Origin: Paraglaciecola sp. T6c
GTDB lineage: Bacteria > Pseudomonadota > Gammaproteobacteria > Enterobacterales > Alteromonadaceae
Reading direction: 5' to 3'
Assembly (NCBI RefSeq): GCF_000014225.1
Contig: NC_008228.1
Location: 3,286,001-3,350,000 of the forward strand
Length of the DNA: 64,000 bases
Part shown: in pieces, positions 43,961 to 51,931 of the stretch
How the letters are laid out: every line of letters starts with the position of its first letter
Numbering within the stretch: position 1 is the stretch's first letter
Position numbers and translations under genes: made by a program
Notes under the pieces: model-generated
What the model was told of the DNA's origin: nothing
The model's database searches: none
What the model saw: only the letters and a program-made list of their open reading frames with translations

Positions 43961-44181
43961 TCTTCCCTCGTCAACTATTTTGTTTTAGTACCTAGCGCGC
44001 AGGTTATTCATACGCTCTTTTAACAGACAATAAAGCAAAATTGTATCGGCGAAGCAAGAGAACACTTGTTACCAATTTCTTCTAAATGCACCTAACTGCT
44101 CGCTTTTCCAAGCAAAATACTTTTATGATGATGTGTCTAGTGAGTGCTATCGGCCAAACTGATAAATGAAGGGTCACATAC

Positions 44182-44622
44182 ATGCAAGGATATAAGATAA
44201 GTACGGATACAAACGAAATGGATCTCGATGTAATACATGGGTTTATTTCGAGCACCTACTGGGCTAAAGGTATACCAAGAAGCGCGATGGAAAAAGCCAT
44301 TAGAAATTCATTGTGCTTTGGGGTGTTGACCGAGACAGGTGAGCAAGTGGGCTTTGCTCGTTTGATCACTGATAAAGCAACGTTTGCATATCTCGCTGAC
44401 GTATTCATTTTGCCTGAGCATCGTGGCCTCGTCCTAAGCAAATGGTTAATGCAAAATATTATGGCTCCCCCCGAACTTCAAGCTTTGCGCCGAATGCTAT
44501 TGGTAACCCGAGATGCACAGGGTTTATATGCACAATTTGGCTTTAAAGAGGTAGTCGCACCTAAAGGCATGATGCAAATATTACGACCAGACGTTTATCA
44601 GCCTAAACCTGCGAAAACATGA
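44182..44622 (+). CDS. GNAT N-acetyltransferase
   Basis: The 146-residue protein has the short GNAT pattern: STYWAKGIPRSAMEKAIRNS, VGFARLITDKATFAYLADVF, LPEHRGLVLSKWLM (acetyl-CoA loop, somewhat degenerate) and the C-terminal GLYAQFGFKEV. Such single-domain proteins acetylate small amines. Its stop overlaps the start of the zinc-ribbon gene by four bases. Substrate unknown. Confidence 0.85.
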   Translation: MQGYKISTDTNEMDLDVIHGFISSTYWAKGIPRSAMEKAIRNSLCFGVLTETGEQVGFARLITDKATFAYLADVFILPEHRGLVLSKWLMQNIMAPPELQALRRMLLVTRDAQGLYAQFGFKEVVAPKGMMQILRPDVYQPKPAKT

Positions 44623-44873
44623 AAAAACAATATCCTCATTTGAATACTGATCGCCTTCACTATCGTTATAAATGTGTATGTTGTGGGGCATATGTAAAAC
44701 ACGGCACGCGCCAGTGTTATCGCTGCGATAGCTGGTTTTCCGATGATGACGTTACCCAAATGCTTAAACATTACCGCAATAACAGCAAGCAGAACTGGCA
44801 GCATATTATTTACTTTGTTGTTTTTGTGGCAATAGCGGTAGATCTTTTTTTCGCCATGAGCTATTTAGTTTAG
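44619..44873 (+). CDS. Small zinc-ribbon membrane protein
   Basis: The 84-residue product has an N-terminal zinc-ribbon candidate, YKCVCCGAYVKHGTRQCYRC (C-x2-C ... C-x2-C), and one C-terminal hydrophobic helix (about 61-82). It is translationally coupled to the GNAT gene. A regulatory or scaffold role at the membrane is possible; I do not recognise a named family. It is the last intact gene before the island. Confidence 0.7.
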   Translation: MKKQYPHLNTDRLHYRYKCVCCGAYVKHGTRQCYRCDSWFSDDDVTQMLKHYRNNSKQNWQHIIYFVVFVAIAVDLFFAMSYLV

Positions 44874-44905
44874 CGGGTATATTGGTGCGCAAATAATAAA
44901 AGGCT

Positions 44906-44988
44906 AGCCCTAAGACTAACCCTTGTACACTTCGCTACTGCTTTGTATATAACAGCTTATTATTGAGCTCGCTGGCGTTTAAACTTCT
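44906..44988. repeat. Left 83-bp direct repeat bounding the island
   Basis: Read against 54893-54975 it differs at about six positions out of 83. On the minus strand both encode the same end, KFKRQRAQ-stop, of the DUF1838 protein; the intact gene is at the right copy. The terminator that follows the stop is decayed in this left copy. Confidence 0.85.
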
Positions 44989-45249
44989 GAAAAAAAGACA
45001 CCAAAATATAAAGACACCCATAATAAAAATGGTCATGATAAGGTCAGTCATATCGATAACACTCACAGACCTATTCTACAAAGATTGGGATTAGACGCTG
45101 TTCAGTGGTTAACCTTAACAGCTGAGTTCGAAAAACACTTCTGCTACGCTGCTGGCGCTGAGCAAATGATGAATGCATTTAAACGCCACACTCATCATCA
45201 ACGGCTGCGAGGAATGGCCAAAGCGAGAGAATTATTAAAGCGTGCTTGA
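44983..45249 (+). pseudogene. C-terminal remnant of a REP-associated (Y1) transposase
   Basis: The frame is open from 44983 but has no ATG. From about 45067 it reads RPILQRLGLDAVQWLTLTAE, then EKHFCYAAGAEQMMNAFKRH and a basic end (LRGMAKARELLKRA). This resembles the C-terminal tail of long Y1-type (IS200-like, REP-associated) transposases. The HUH catalytic domain is absent. A relic at the left border of the island. Confidence 0.6.
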
Positions 45250-45449
45250 AACAACCCTAAAGGACCCATTCCCAACATAGCTTGTAGCTTAGCCCCTTGC
45301 CTAAAAATCGACCTTAAACGCCGTTTCCTTCCTATAGGCGCAATATTCCAGTAGAAATCCCTAATCGTTCAGATAAAAAGTACCTCAACGCTTCTTTAGA
45401 GGTATTTCCCCATACTGAACAGGTGTGCTTTTTAATACGATTCTAAAGA

Positions 45450-45500
45450 TGGGTGTCTATGTATGTTGGGTGTCTATGTATGTTGGGTGTCTATGTATGT
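45450..45500. repeat. Three tandem 17-bp copies
   Basis: TGGGTGTCTATGTATGT is repeated exactly three times (45450, 45467, 45484) in the gap between the transposase remnant and the last cassette gene. No gene covers it. The flanking 45250-45580 shows no other feature except a weak stem (GTTTTTAGT/ACTAAAAC) after the GNAT stop. Confidence 0.95.
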
Positions 45501-45580
45501 TGTACGTTTGCGACGCAGGAGCAAAACCAACTGTTTTTAGTCTGCTGAATGGATTTTTGGTGAGTGCAGTAAACTAAAAC

Positions 45581-46135
45581 TTATAAAATTTTGGTAATCT
45601 CTGGCTTTATAAATAAACCTAGGATGTTTCCGAAAAGTTTTTTGTATATAGATTCTATTTCCTTTTTAGTAATACCTGAACCATATATTAACATTTCAAG
45701 ATTTTCGCCTGGTTCTTTAACTATAAAACCAGAAGGTAAAAAACCGTTTTTTCGGTAAAATTCTTTACGTTTAACTCTTTGTTTATAATTATTTGTTTGT
45801 TTATCTATGACCTCAATATTTAAAACTATCCTTTTACCTAAATGTTCATTTTTTAAGGATTCGAGCACTTGACTACCAAAGCCTTTTGAACGACAAGATT
45901 CTAATATTGCAATTGATTGGATAAATACAATATCCTCATATTCCGTTATATAAATAAGGCCAATCCACTTATCTTCAGCATACAAAGCACTAAAACCTAC
46001 CTTACCATTTCTCAACTTATACTTGAGAAGCCATTTAGGCACTTTCCTCGCTTCTGGGAATGCTTCTTTATAGAGGTCTATTACCCCAATATAATTAGCG
46101 CTACCACTACTTATAGGTGAGAACGTAATGCTCAT
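45581..46135 (-). CDS. Cassette GNAT N-acetyltransferase
   Basis: The 184-residue protein has a GNAT core: VIDLYKEAFPEARKVPKWLL, AEDKWIGLIYITEYEDIVFI, SIAILESCRSKGFGSQVLES (acetyl-CoA loop R-S-K-G-F-G) and KEFYRKNGFLPSG. The extra C-terminal helix is unusual. It is the last cassette of the array; its start lies ten bases after the attC core GTTATG. No clear attC follows its stop. Base composition is clearly more AT-rich than the chromosomal genes. Substrate unknown. Confidence 0.8.
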   Translation of the reverse strand: MSITFSPISSGSANYIGVIDLYKEAFPEARKVPKWLLKYKLRNGKVGFSALYAEDKWIGLIYITEYEDIVFIQSIAILESCRSKGFGSQVLESLKNEHLGKRIVLNIEVIDKQTNNYKQRVKRKEFYRKNGFLPSGFIVKEPGENLEMLIYGSGITKKEIESIYKKLFGNILGLFIKPEITKIL

Positions 46136-46144
46136 AGGGAGTAC

Positions 46145-46225
46145 TCATAACGCCCCAAGCAGGGGAAAACGCGAACGTTTAGGCACAGCCAGTGAGTGGT
46201 TTTCCGATGACTTGGTTTGTTATGC
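46145..46225 (-). other. attC site, 81 bp
   Basis: On the minus strand it runs from GCATAAC, which contains the stop codon of the upstream cassette gene, to GTTATGA. Inner arms AACCAAGTC and GCTTGGGGC pair imperfectly, as in attC. Confidence 0.8.
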
Positions 46226-46648
46226 ATCAACGAGTCCAAATAGGTTGGTGTAGTTCTTTTTATAAGTATTCACTGTTACCTTCGACCATATTAAAGCTGC
46301 ATTAATAAGAGCAGGTAAAGCTATTAACAATGAAATAAGCTGGGTACTATCAAAAGGAATTAGAAACCCAGTTAATGCACCTGAAATGTAAGTTGCGTTG
46401 CAATATTTTCTGTACCAGCTGATATTTTGATACATGACCGATATTTCTAGCCCGTCATTAACAGCATCAAAAAACATATAGAGAAAAATCAAACCGACTA
46501 AAGCCCAAATAATACTTTCTGGCTCTGCAATTTTGATTGCAAAACCTAAAAACGTTAGTGCAATTAACACTAAACCCCAATTCGAATAAGCTCCTTTGTA
46601 TAGGAGAGAAGTGTCTACTGGTCCTGTTGATAAAGGTCGTCGATTCAT
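46220..46648 (-). CDS. Cassette membrane protein of unknown function
   Basis: The 142-residue protein has four predicted membrane segments (about 25-41, 46-62, 85-102 and 104-120). No conserved motif is recognised. The stop codon is inside the attC box GCATAAC and the start is about 14 bases after the upstream core GTTATAC. Function unknown, as for most cassette genes. Confidence 0.75.
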   Translation of the reverse strand: MNRRPLSTGPVDTSLLYKGAYSNWGLVLIALTFLGFAIKIAEPESIIWALVGLIFLYMFFDAVNDGLEISVMYQNISWYRKYCNATYISGALTGFLIPFDSTQLISLLIALPALINAALIWSKVTVNTYKKNYTNLFGLVDA

Positions 46649-46676
46649 AGCTTAATTTGATGTATAACGCCCGCGT

Positions 46677-48001
46677 CTAACGAATCCCCTCATAATTATG
46701 AGCAGAAACAATAACATAGACACGCATAGCGCCATTTGATCTAATAAATTTCGCCAAAAACCAACTAGATAACAACACCATGCGTGATATTCATATCTTA
46801 CACGATTTGCTTAAAAAACAATGCCCTAATCTACATGCCAAACGTCTTTCCGCTTTGATGGTTGCCACCCAATCTTTGCTAGATGGCCAGCAACTATCGT
46901 TGACCGAATTAGGACGCAATATCTCAGGCTCCGTGGCCCCGAAACACAACATTAAACGCATCGACAGGCTGCTTGGTAATAACAACCTACATAATGAACG
47001 GCTCGACATCTATCGTTGGCACGCTCGCTTGCTTTGCGGTGCTAACCCCATGCCGGTTGTCCTTGTGGATTGGTCTGATGTGCGTGAGCAGCTCAGGCAT
47101 TTAACCTTACGTGCATCGGTCAGTGTTCAGGGGCGCTCTGTCACGCTTTATGAGCGCGTATTTTCATTCGGTGAATACAATTCACCTGTTAGTCATAATC
47201 CGTTTTTACGGGAGTTGGCGAGTATCCTGCCGTCGGGTTGTTGCCCGTTGATTGTGACCGATGCAGGCTATCGTAACCCTTGGTTTCGTGAAGTCGAAAA
47301 GCATGGATGGTTCTGGCTAGGCCGAGTGCGCGGTGATGTGGGATTTAAGCGTGATGGGCAAGCATCATGGCAAAGTAATAAGTCGTTTTATCCCAGTGCA
47401 AATTCTCGGGCCAAATACCTTGGGTGTGGGCAATTAGGGCGTAAAAGCCCGCTTCATGCACACCTGCATTTGTACAAAGCAAAGGCCAAACATCGAAAGG
47501 ACAACCGCTCTTCAAAGGCAGGTCGAAACCACACCGCCCAGCAAAGCTATCGTGCCGGTAGCAAAGAGCCTTGGCTACTCGCCACTAACCTTCCCGAGAA
47601 CGATAAACTTAACTCAAAACAGCTGGTTTCTCTTTACGCAAGACGGATGCAAATAGAAGAAACCTTCCGCGATATTAAAAGCCCTCAATACGGAATGGGA
47701 CTGCGCCACAGCAACAGTCGCTGTACCAAACGATTCGACATATTACTGCTGATAGCGATGCTCGCAGAATGGCTATTACGGTTACTCGGTATCATTGCTC
47801 AAAAACAAAATTGGGAAAGAGCATTTCAAGCTAACACCATCCGTCATCGGCGCGTGTTATCTATCATTAGGCTAGGCAGAGAAGTCAGGAAAAGGGCAAA
47901 AGATTACAGGATGAACTCAGCCCAAATGACATGGGCTATCGCCCAATATATTACCTGGGTTCACAAAGAAGGAAGACCAATTCTATGAGGGGATCCCCCA
48001 G
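46677..48001 (+). mobile_element. IS10-type insertion sequence (IS4 family), copy 1, 1325 bp
   Basis: Ends CTAACGAATCCCCTCATA and, reversed, CTGGGGGATCCCCTCATA resemble the IS10 termini (CTGAGAGATCCCCTCAT). It carries one transposase gene. The flanking 9-mers CGCCCGCGT (46668-46676) and CGCCCGCCT (48002-48010) match at 8 of 9, a slightly decayed target duplication. It splits an attC site. Confidence 0.9.
46780..47988 (+). CDS. IS10-type transposase, copy 1
   Basis: The 402-residue protein matches IS10 transposase along its length, including HNIKRIDRLLGN, PVVLVDWSD (Asp 97), LIVTDAGYR (Asp 161) and YARRMQIEETFRDIK, the IS4-family Y-x2-R-x3-E-x6-K signature with Glu 293. All catalytic residues are present and the frame is intact, so it may be active. 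It differs from the copy at 50143 at one residue near position 25 (Ala versus Ser). Confidence 0.95.
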   Translation: MRDIHILHDLLKKQCPNLHAKRLSALMVATQSLLDGQQLSLTELGRNISGSVAPKHNIKRIDRLLGNNNLHNERLDIYRWHARLLCGANPMPVVLVDWSDVREQLRHLTLRASVSVQGRSVTLYERVFSFGEYNSPVSHNPFLRELASILPSGCCPLIVTDAGYRNPWFREVEKHGWFWLGRVRGDVGFKRDGQASWQSNKSFYPSANSRAKYLGCGQLGRKSPLHAHLHLYKAKAKHRKDNRSSKAGRNHTAQQSYRAGSKEPWLLATNLPENDKLNSKQLVSLYARRMQIEETFRDIKSPQYGMGLRHSNSRCTKRFDILLLIAMLAEWLLRLLGIIAQKQNWERAFQANTIRHRRVLSIIRLGREVRKRAKDYRMNSAQMTWAIAQYITWVHKEGRPIL

Positions 48002-48006
48002 CGCCC

Positions 48007-48097
48007 GCCTAACACGCAATGTGTTGGCATGGCTTTTTGCGTTGTTTGCCAAAACCATGACAACAAAACATTGTCGGAGTTTAGGCGCTTGTTAGGT
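48007..48097 (-). other. attC site interrupted by IS copy 1
   Basis: On the minus strand ACCTAAC (48097-48091) starts the site and GTTAGGCGGGCG leads to the insertion point; the remaining core GTTATAC is at 46662-46668 on the other side of the IS. Arms AAGCGCCTAAACTCCGACAA and the matching left part pair imperfectly. Confidence 0.75.
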
Positions 48098-48100
48098 GTA

Positions 48101-48400
48101 TCATTCACCACGTTCGTTAAAATCCCACCAAGTTACTTTATATCCGGCAGCAACAGTATATTGAATATGTTGTTTTTCATTTTTGTATAGGAACATAGCT
48201 TCACATTCACCATCAGGGCTTTCTATTGGAGTTAAGTACTCTTTAGACCAACCTTTACTTTCAATATGCTCAACAACTCTAGATTTTTGGTATTCATAAT
48301 CAGTGCTACAAGCCATGGATGGCTCAGTTACTAATACGATTGAAATAATAACGATCAGAATAAGCAAGCCATAAGAAATAAACTTGGTCAGATTAAACAT
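48101..48400 (-). CDS. Cassette small exported or membrane-anchored protein
   Basis: ATG 48400 gives 99 residues; a TTG at 48430 would add ten. One hydrophobic segment (about 8-26) precedes TEPSMACSTDYEYQK, so it is either a secreted protein with an early cleavage or a membrane-anchored one. The rest (VAAGYKVTWWDFNERGE at the end) has no recognisable motif. The stop lies four bases before the attC. Function unknown. Confidence 0.65.
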   Translation of the reverse strand: MFNLTKFISYGLLILIVIISIVLVTEPSMACSTDYEYQKSRVVEHIESKGWSKEYLTPIESPDGECEAMFLYKNEKQHIQYTVAAGYKVTWWDFNERGE

Positions 48401-48435
48401 CCTATCTATCAAAGTATTCACTAAGCTCAAAATAC

Positions 48436-48504
48436 ACCTAACGCCCGGCTCTGGGGCTGCATGGAGCGCAGCGTAATGCAGTCCCTAGCAGCCGTTTGTT
48501 AGGT
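48436..48504 (-). other. attC site, 69 bp
   Basis: ACCTAAC and GTTAGGT boxes bound a compact palindrome with inner arms AAACGGCTGC and GGGCCG-like strands. It closes the Thoeris cassette and opens the next. Confidence 0.85.
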
Positions 48505-48526
48505 GCTCCCTTGCTCGCCGAGAGAA

Positions 48527-49096
48527 TTAACACGGATAAAAAGACTTGGCTGCATCCTTTTTTGTATTCACCATAAAGTCAGTATCCTTAAGCGACTTTT
48601 CGATCAGTGCTTTTTTGTTTGGGATATGTAGAGTGGGCACTGAATCCATTGAGTCTCGAAACTTTGGCAATTTATCCCAAAGATCCTTTATCTGCTTTTT
48701 GAACGTTTTTGATTGGCAGTTAATAATATCAGATTTTTCCGTGTACTCTGGATATACAACAATAACCGGCAAGCCCAATGTATTTATTCCGTAGTCAATT
48801 TCTTCACGAATCGCTTTGGAACTTTTTGTCACAGAGCTTAAGAATAATATTATATTCTTAGATTTACTGAGTCGCTCTCTAATTCTCGGTTTTAAAGTTT
48901 TGTCCCAATCACTGCCGTCCCTTACATTGTAGTTTTTATTGTGGGAATCATTAAATGGAAAGTCTGAATCCTTTCCTTTCCATGCTCTAAGCATGCTGTA
49001 GCTTACAAAATCTTTAGTTGCATGAGCGCCTAGACCACCTTCAGTGAATGGCTCACTGACGTAAAACGCTGAATAATTTCCGTTGCGATATGCCAT
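48527..49096 (-). CDS. thsB: Thoeris TIR-domain protein ThsB-like
   Basis: The 189-residue protein starts MAYRNGNYSAFYVSE and has FPFNDSHNKNYNVRDGSDWD, RLSKSKNIILFLSSVTKSSK, EEIDYGINTLGLPVIVVYP and a C-terminal VPTLHIPNKKALIEKSL. This is the ThsB TIR-like family (formerly DUF1863), with a conserved glutamate in the REEIDYG segment. In Thoeris, ThsB senses infection and makes an ADP-ribose-derived signal from NAD. AGGAG five bases upstream. It follows, 41 bases away, a membrane-anchored macro-domain protein in the same cassette, which is the type II Thoeris arrangement. Family strong, phage defence inferred. Confidence 0.83.
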   Translation of the reverse strand: MAYRNGNYSAFYVSEPFTEGGLGAHATKDFVSYSMLRAWKGKDSDFPFNDSHNKNYNVRDGSDWDKTLKPRIRERLSKSKNIILFLSSVTKSSKAIREEIDYGINTLGLPVIVVYPEYTEKSDIINCQSKTFKKQIKDLWDKLPKFRDSMDSVPTLHIPNKKALIEKSLKDTDFMVNTKKDAAKSFYPC

Positions 49097-49137
49097 GTCT
49101 TCTCCTAATTATATAAGTCTCGTTCTAAGAGCTATTT

Positions 49138-49974
49138 TTAAAGCCCATTGTTGGACGATTTAATATCGAGTAAGTTAATAGCATCCATTTTCTCTGGATG
49201 AATAATAATAGTTAGCTTTGCTGGATACTTGAATCGCATCTCACTAATCCTGAATGTCCAAAGCATGATCTTAAGCAAGTCTTCATCACTGATATTTTTG
49301 TGCTCTTTAATCCGCGTTATCCCTGACCCAAAAATTGGGACCGAAACACTTTTTTGTGCATAGATTCTATTCACCCTGTCCCAGAAGTTAATAAGAAAAC
49401 TGAGATATTCCGGCATCGTTAACCGAGCTCGGTTTTTATCGTCAAATTTCGAAAAAGCTGTTAACAAATACTCTCCATATACACAAATGGCGCCAATTTC
49501 GAAACGTTTCTTTTTCCCGCTCTTCCTCTCCGGATTTTCGCCAACAACATCATCATCTTCGAAAGGATAGTTTTCGATATAACGATCAAGGTCAACAACT
49601 GAAGTGTCAAGATGGCTATTAATAAATATACCGTTCAGTGAGTTACTAGATATAATCTTGTTATCCACTTTCGTATCTAAATATTCATTAAACGCTATGA
49701 CTTTAAAATCAGGCTGCTTAAATATATCCCCTTTTTTTATCGTGACTTCACTTCCCTCGATATTAGTGTGAATCTGCTGCAAGTTGTTAGATCTGACCCA
49801 CAAAGCCACATAAACGCCAAAAAGCAGTATTAAAAATATGCCCCCGACCACGAGCTTACAATCTTTGGGTATCTCAACAAATATAAATGCAAGCGATGCC
49901 ACGACACTTATTACAGAGACAACTTCAAGAAATTGCCTGAAAATTCTCTTATCCAGAAAACTTACCTTTGCCAA
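49138..49974 (-). CDS. thsA: Thoeris effector ThsA-like, two transmembrane helices plus macro domain (DUF6430)
   Basis: The 278-residue protein starts at TTG 49974 (GGAG six bases upstream). Residues about 14-62 form two membrane helices (SVISVVASLAFIFVE and LVVGGIFLILLFGVYVALWV); the rest is a macro-type domain: VIAFNEYLDTKVDNKIISS, LNGIFINSHLD, GAICVYGEYLLTAFSKF and VPIFGSGI. This matches the ThsA macro family (DUF6430), whose type II form is a TM-macro effector. It would bind the TIR-made ADP-ribose conjugate and permeabilise the membrane. No attC separates it from thsB, so both are one cassette. Confidence 0.8.
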   Translation of the reverse strand: MAKVSFLDKRIFRQFLEVVSVISVVASLAFIFVEIPKDCKLVVGGIFLILLFGVYVALWVRSNNLQQIHTNIEGSEVTIKKGDIFKQPDFKVIAFNEYLDTKVDNKIISSNSLNGIFINSHLDTSVVDLDRYIENYPFEDDDVVGENPERKSGKKKRFEIGAICVYGEYLLTAFSKFDDKNRARLTMPEYLSFLINFWDRVNRIYAQKSVSVPIFGSGITRIKEHKNISDEDLLKIMLWTFRISEMRFKYPAKLTIIIHPEKMDAINLLDIKSSNNGL

Positions 49975-50039
49975 AGGCTTTCTCCCTTAATTATGACAGC
50001 CTGATCTCGGCTGATACCATTTACACCTAACGCTTAACA

Positions 50040-51364
50040 CTAACGAATCCCCTCATAATTATGAGCAGAAACAATAATATAGACACGCATAGCGCCATTT
50101 GATCTAATAAATTTCGCCAAAAACCAACTAGATAACAACACCATGCGTGATATTCATATCTTACACGATTTGCTTAAAAAACAATGTCCTAATCTACATG
50201 CAAAACGCCTTTCCTCTTTGATGGTTGCCACACAATCTTTGCTAGATGGTCAGCAACTGTCGTTGACCGAATTAGGACGCAATATCTCAGGCTCCGTGGC
50301 CCCGAAACACAACATTAAACGCATCGACAGGCTGCTTGGTAATAACAACCTACATAATGAACGGCTCGACATCTACCGTTGGCACGCTCGCTTGCTTTGC
50401 GGTGCTAACCCCATGCCGGTTGTTCTTGTGGATTGGTCTGATGTGCGTGAGCAGCTCAGGCATTTAACCTTACGTGCATCGGTCAGTGTTCAGGGGCGCT
50501 CTGTCACGCTTTATGAGCGCGTATTTTCATTCGGTGAATACAATTCACCTGTTAGTCATAATCCGTTTTTACGGGAGTTGGCGAGTATCCTGCCGTCGGG
50601 TTGTTGCCCGTTGATTGTGACCGATGCAGGCTATCGTAACCCTTGGTTTCGTGAAGTCGAAAAGCATGGATGGTTCTGGCTAGGCCGAGTGCGCGGTGAT
50701 GTGGGATTTAAGCGTGATGGGCAAGCATCATGGCAAAGTAATAAGTCGTTTTATCCCAGTGCAAATTCTCGGGCCAAATACCTTGGGTGTGGGCAATTAG
50801 GGCGTAAAAGCCCGCTTCATGCACACCTGCATTTGTACAAAGCAAAGGCCAAACATCGAAAGGACAACCGTTCTTCAAAGGCAGGTCGAAACCACACCGC
50901 CCAGCAAAGCTATCGTGCCGGTAGCAAAGAGCCTTGGCTACTCGCCACTAACCTTCCCGAGAACGATAAACTTAACTCAAAACAGCTGGTTTCCCTTTAC
51001 GCAAGACGGATGCAAATAGAAGAAACCTTCCGCGATATTAAAAGCCCTCAATACGGAATGGGACTGCGCCACAGCAACAGTCGCTGTACCAAACGATTCG
51101 ACATATTACTGCTGATAGCGATGCTCGCAGAATGGCTATTACGGTTACTCGGTATCATTGCTCAAAAACAAAATTGGGAAAGAGCATTTCAAGCTAACAC
51201 CATCCGTCATCGGCGCGTGTTATCTATCATTAGGCTAGGCAGAGAAGTCAGGAAAAGGGCAAAAGATTACAGGATGAACTCAGCTCAAATGACATGGGCT
51301 ATCGCCCAATATATTACCTGGGTTCACAAAGAAGGGAGACCAATTCTATGAGGGGATCCCCCAG
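50040..51364 (+). mobile_element. IS10-type insertion sequence (IS4 family), copy 2, 1325 bp
   Basis: The termini and length are the same as copy 1 and the DNA is almost identical. It is flanked by an exact 9-bp duplication CGCTTAACA (50031-50039 and 51365-51373), the target-site size of IS10. The insertion splits the attC of the preceding cassette, at the same relative position as copy 1. Confidence 0.95.
50143..51351 (+). CDS. IS10-type transposase, copy 2
   Basis: The 402-residue product is identical to copy 1 except for one residue near position 25. Asp 97, Asp 161 and the YARRMQIEETFRDIK box with Glu 293 are all kept, so the enzyme should be functional. Only a few silent differences separate the two genes, which suggests recent transposition or gene conversion. 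Confidence 0.95.
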   Translation: MRDIHILHDLLKKQCPNLHAKRLSSLMVATQSLLDGQQLSLTELGRNISGSVAPKHNIKRIDRLLGNNNLHNERLDIYRWHARLLCGANPMPVVLVDWSDVREQLRHLTLRASVSVQGRSVTLYERVFSFGEYNSPVSHNPFLRELASILPSGCCPLIVTDAGYRNPWFREVEKHGWFWLGRVRGDVGFKRDGQASWQSNKSFYPSANSRAKYLGCGQLGRKSPLHAHLHLYKAKAKHRKDNRSSKAGRNHTAQQSYRAGSKEPWLLATNLPENDKLNSKQLVSLYARRMQIEETFRDIKSPQYGMGLRHSNSRCTKRFDILLLIAMLAEWLLRLLGIIAQKQNWERAFQANTIRHRRVLSIIRLGREVRKRAKDYRMNSAQMTWAIAQYITWVHKEGRPIL

Positions 51365-51436
51365 CGCTTAACATATGGGGATTTTAGGAGCGCTTTTTCA
51401 GCAAGTAAAATTCCCACCATTATGTTTTTGTTAACT
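51365..51436 (-). other. attC site interrupted by IS copy 2
   Basis: On the minus strand AGTTAAC (containing the stop) begins the site; ATGGTGGGAATTTTA and TAAAATCCCCATAT pair as arms. The terminal core GTTAGGT lies on the far side of the IS (50025-50031). Confidence 0.7.
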
Positions 51437-51801
51437 GCCATTACTGATAACTACCACTGGCTTTTGACTATGAACATATTGATAACCAAAAGCACTGATA
51501 ATGAAAATGACACCAAAGACATTAAGATACCGAGAAAACATTTTGTATTGTGTTTCATTGTTACGCTTATCGTAGTGGTCTACAACTACCAAAAGAGCAT
51601 TTATCGCTGCGGTGATTAAAGCACAAATGAATAAAATCAAACCTAAATTGGTGAACGTAACACCATTGCTACCAGCTCGACCAGGAAAATAAAAACTGCT
51701 AGACAACCAACCATACATAGCCAAAATATAAGGACGCACGCCCATATTACGTTAAAAATGCGCGTCTTCTTCGGAATGTGATTAGGCTTAAATTCTTCCA
51801 T
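51431..51801 (-). pseudogene. Cassette membrane protein with probable frameshift
   Basis: From ATG 51801 one frame reads MEEFKPNHIPKKTRIFNVIW and enters a membrane segment, then soon meets a stop. A second frame takes over near 51710-51745 with PGRAGSNGVTF, two more membrane segments, and VVDHYDKRNNETQYKMFSRY. Together they form one plausible small membrane protein like cassette-borne homologues with the VVDHYDKRNNE motif. A gene called from ATG 51745 alone would be 104 residues without its natural N-terminus. A sequencing error is the alternative to true decay. Confidence 0.6.
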
Positions 51802-51815
51802 GACTCTCGTTGGCA

Positions 51816-51931
51816 GTTAACGGCCCGCATAACGGGCAAATACACGTAGGCTAAAATACCGAGCAAAGCGAGGGGAGCCTACGTGTATTTGTCCCCCGCG
51901 AGCGTAGCGAGTGTTTATGCGTTTGTTAGCC
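51816..51931 (-). other. attC site, 116 bp
   Basis: GGCTAAC (with the stop codon of the upstream gene) to GTTAAC, with long arms ACACGTAGGCT and AGCCTACGTGT that form an extended stem. This is a long, VCR-like attC. Confidence 0.8.

Noticed and set aside
46220-51931. Ordinary terminators between cassette genes instead of attC
   Set aside because: The palindromes end in conserved GTTRRRY boxes directly before start codons and begin in RYYYAAC over stop codons, and most lack T runs.
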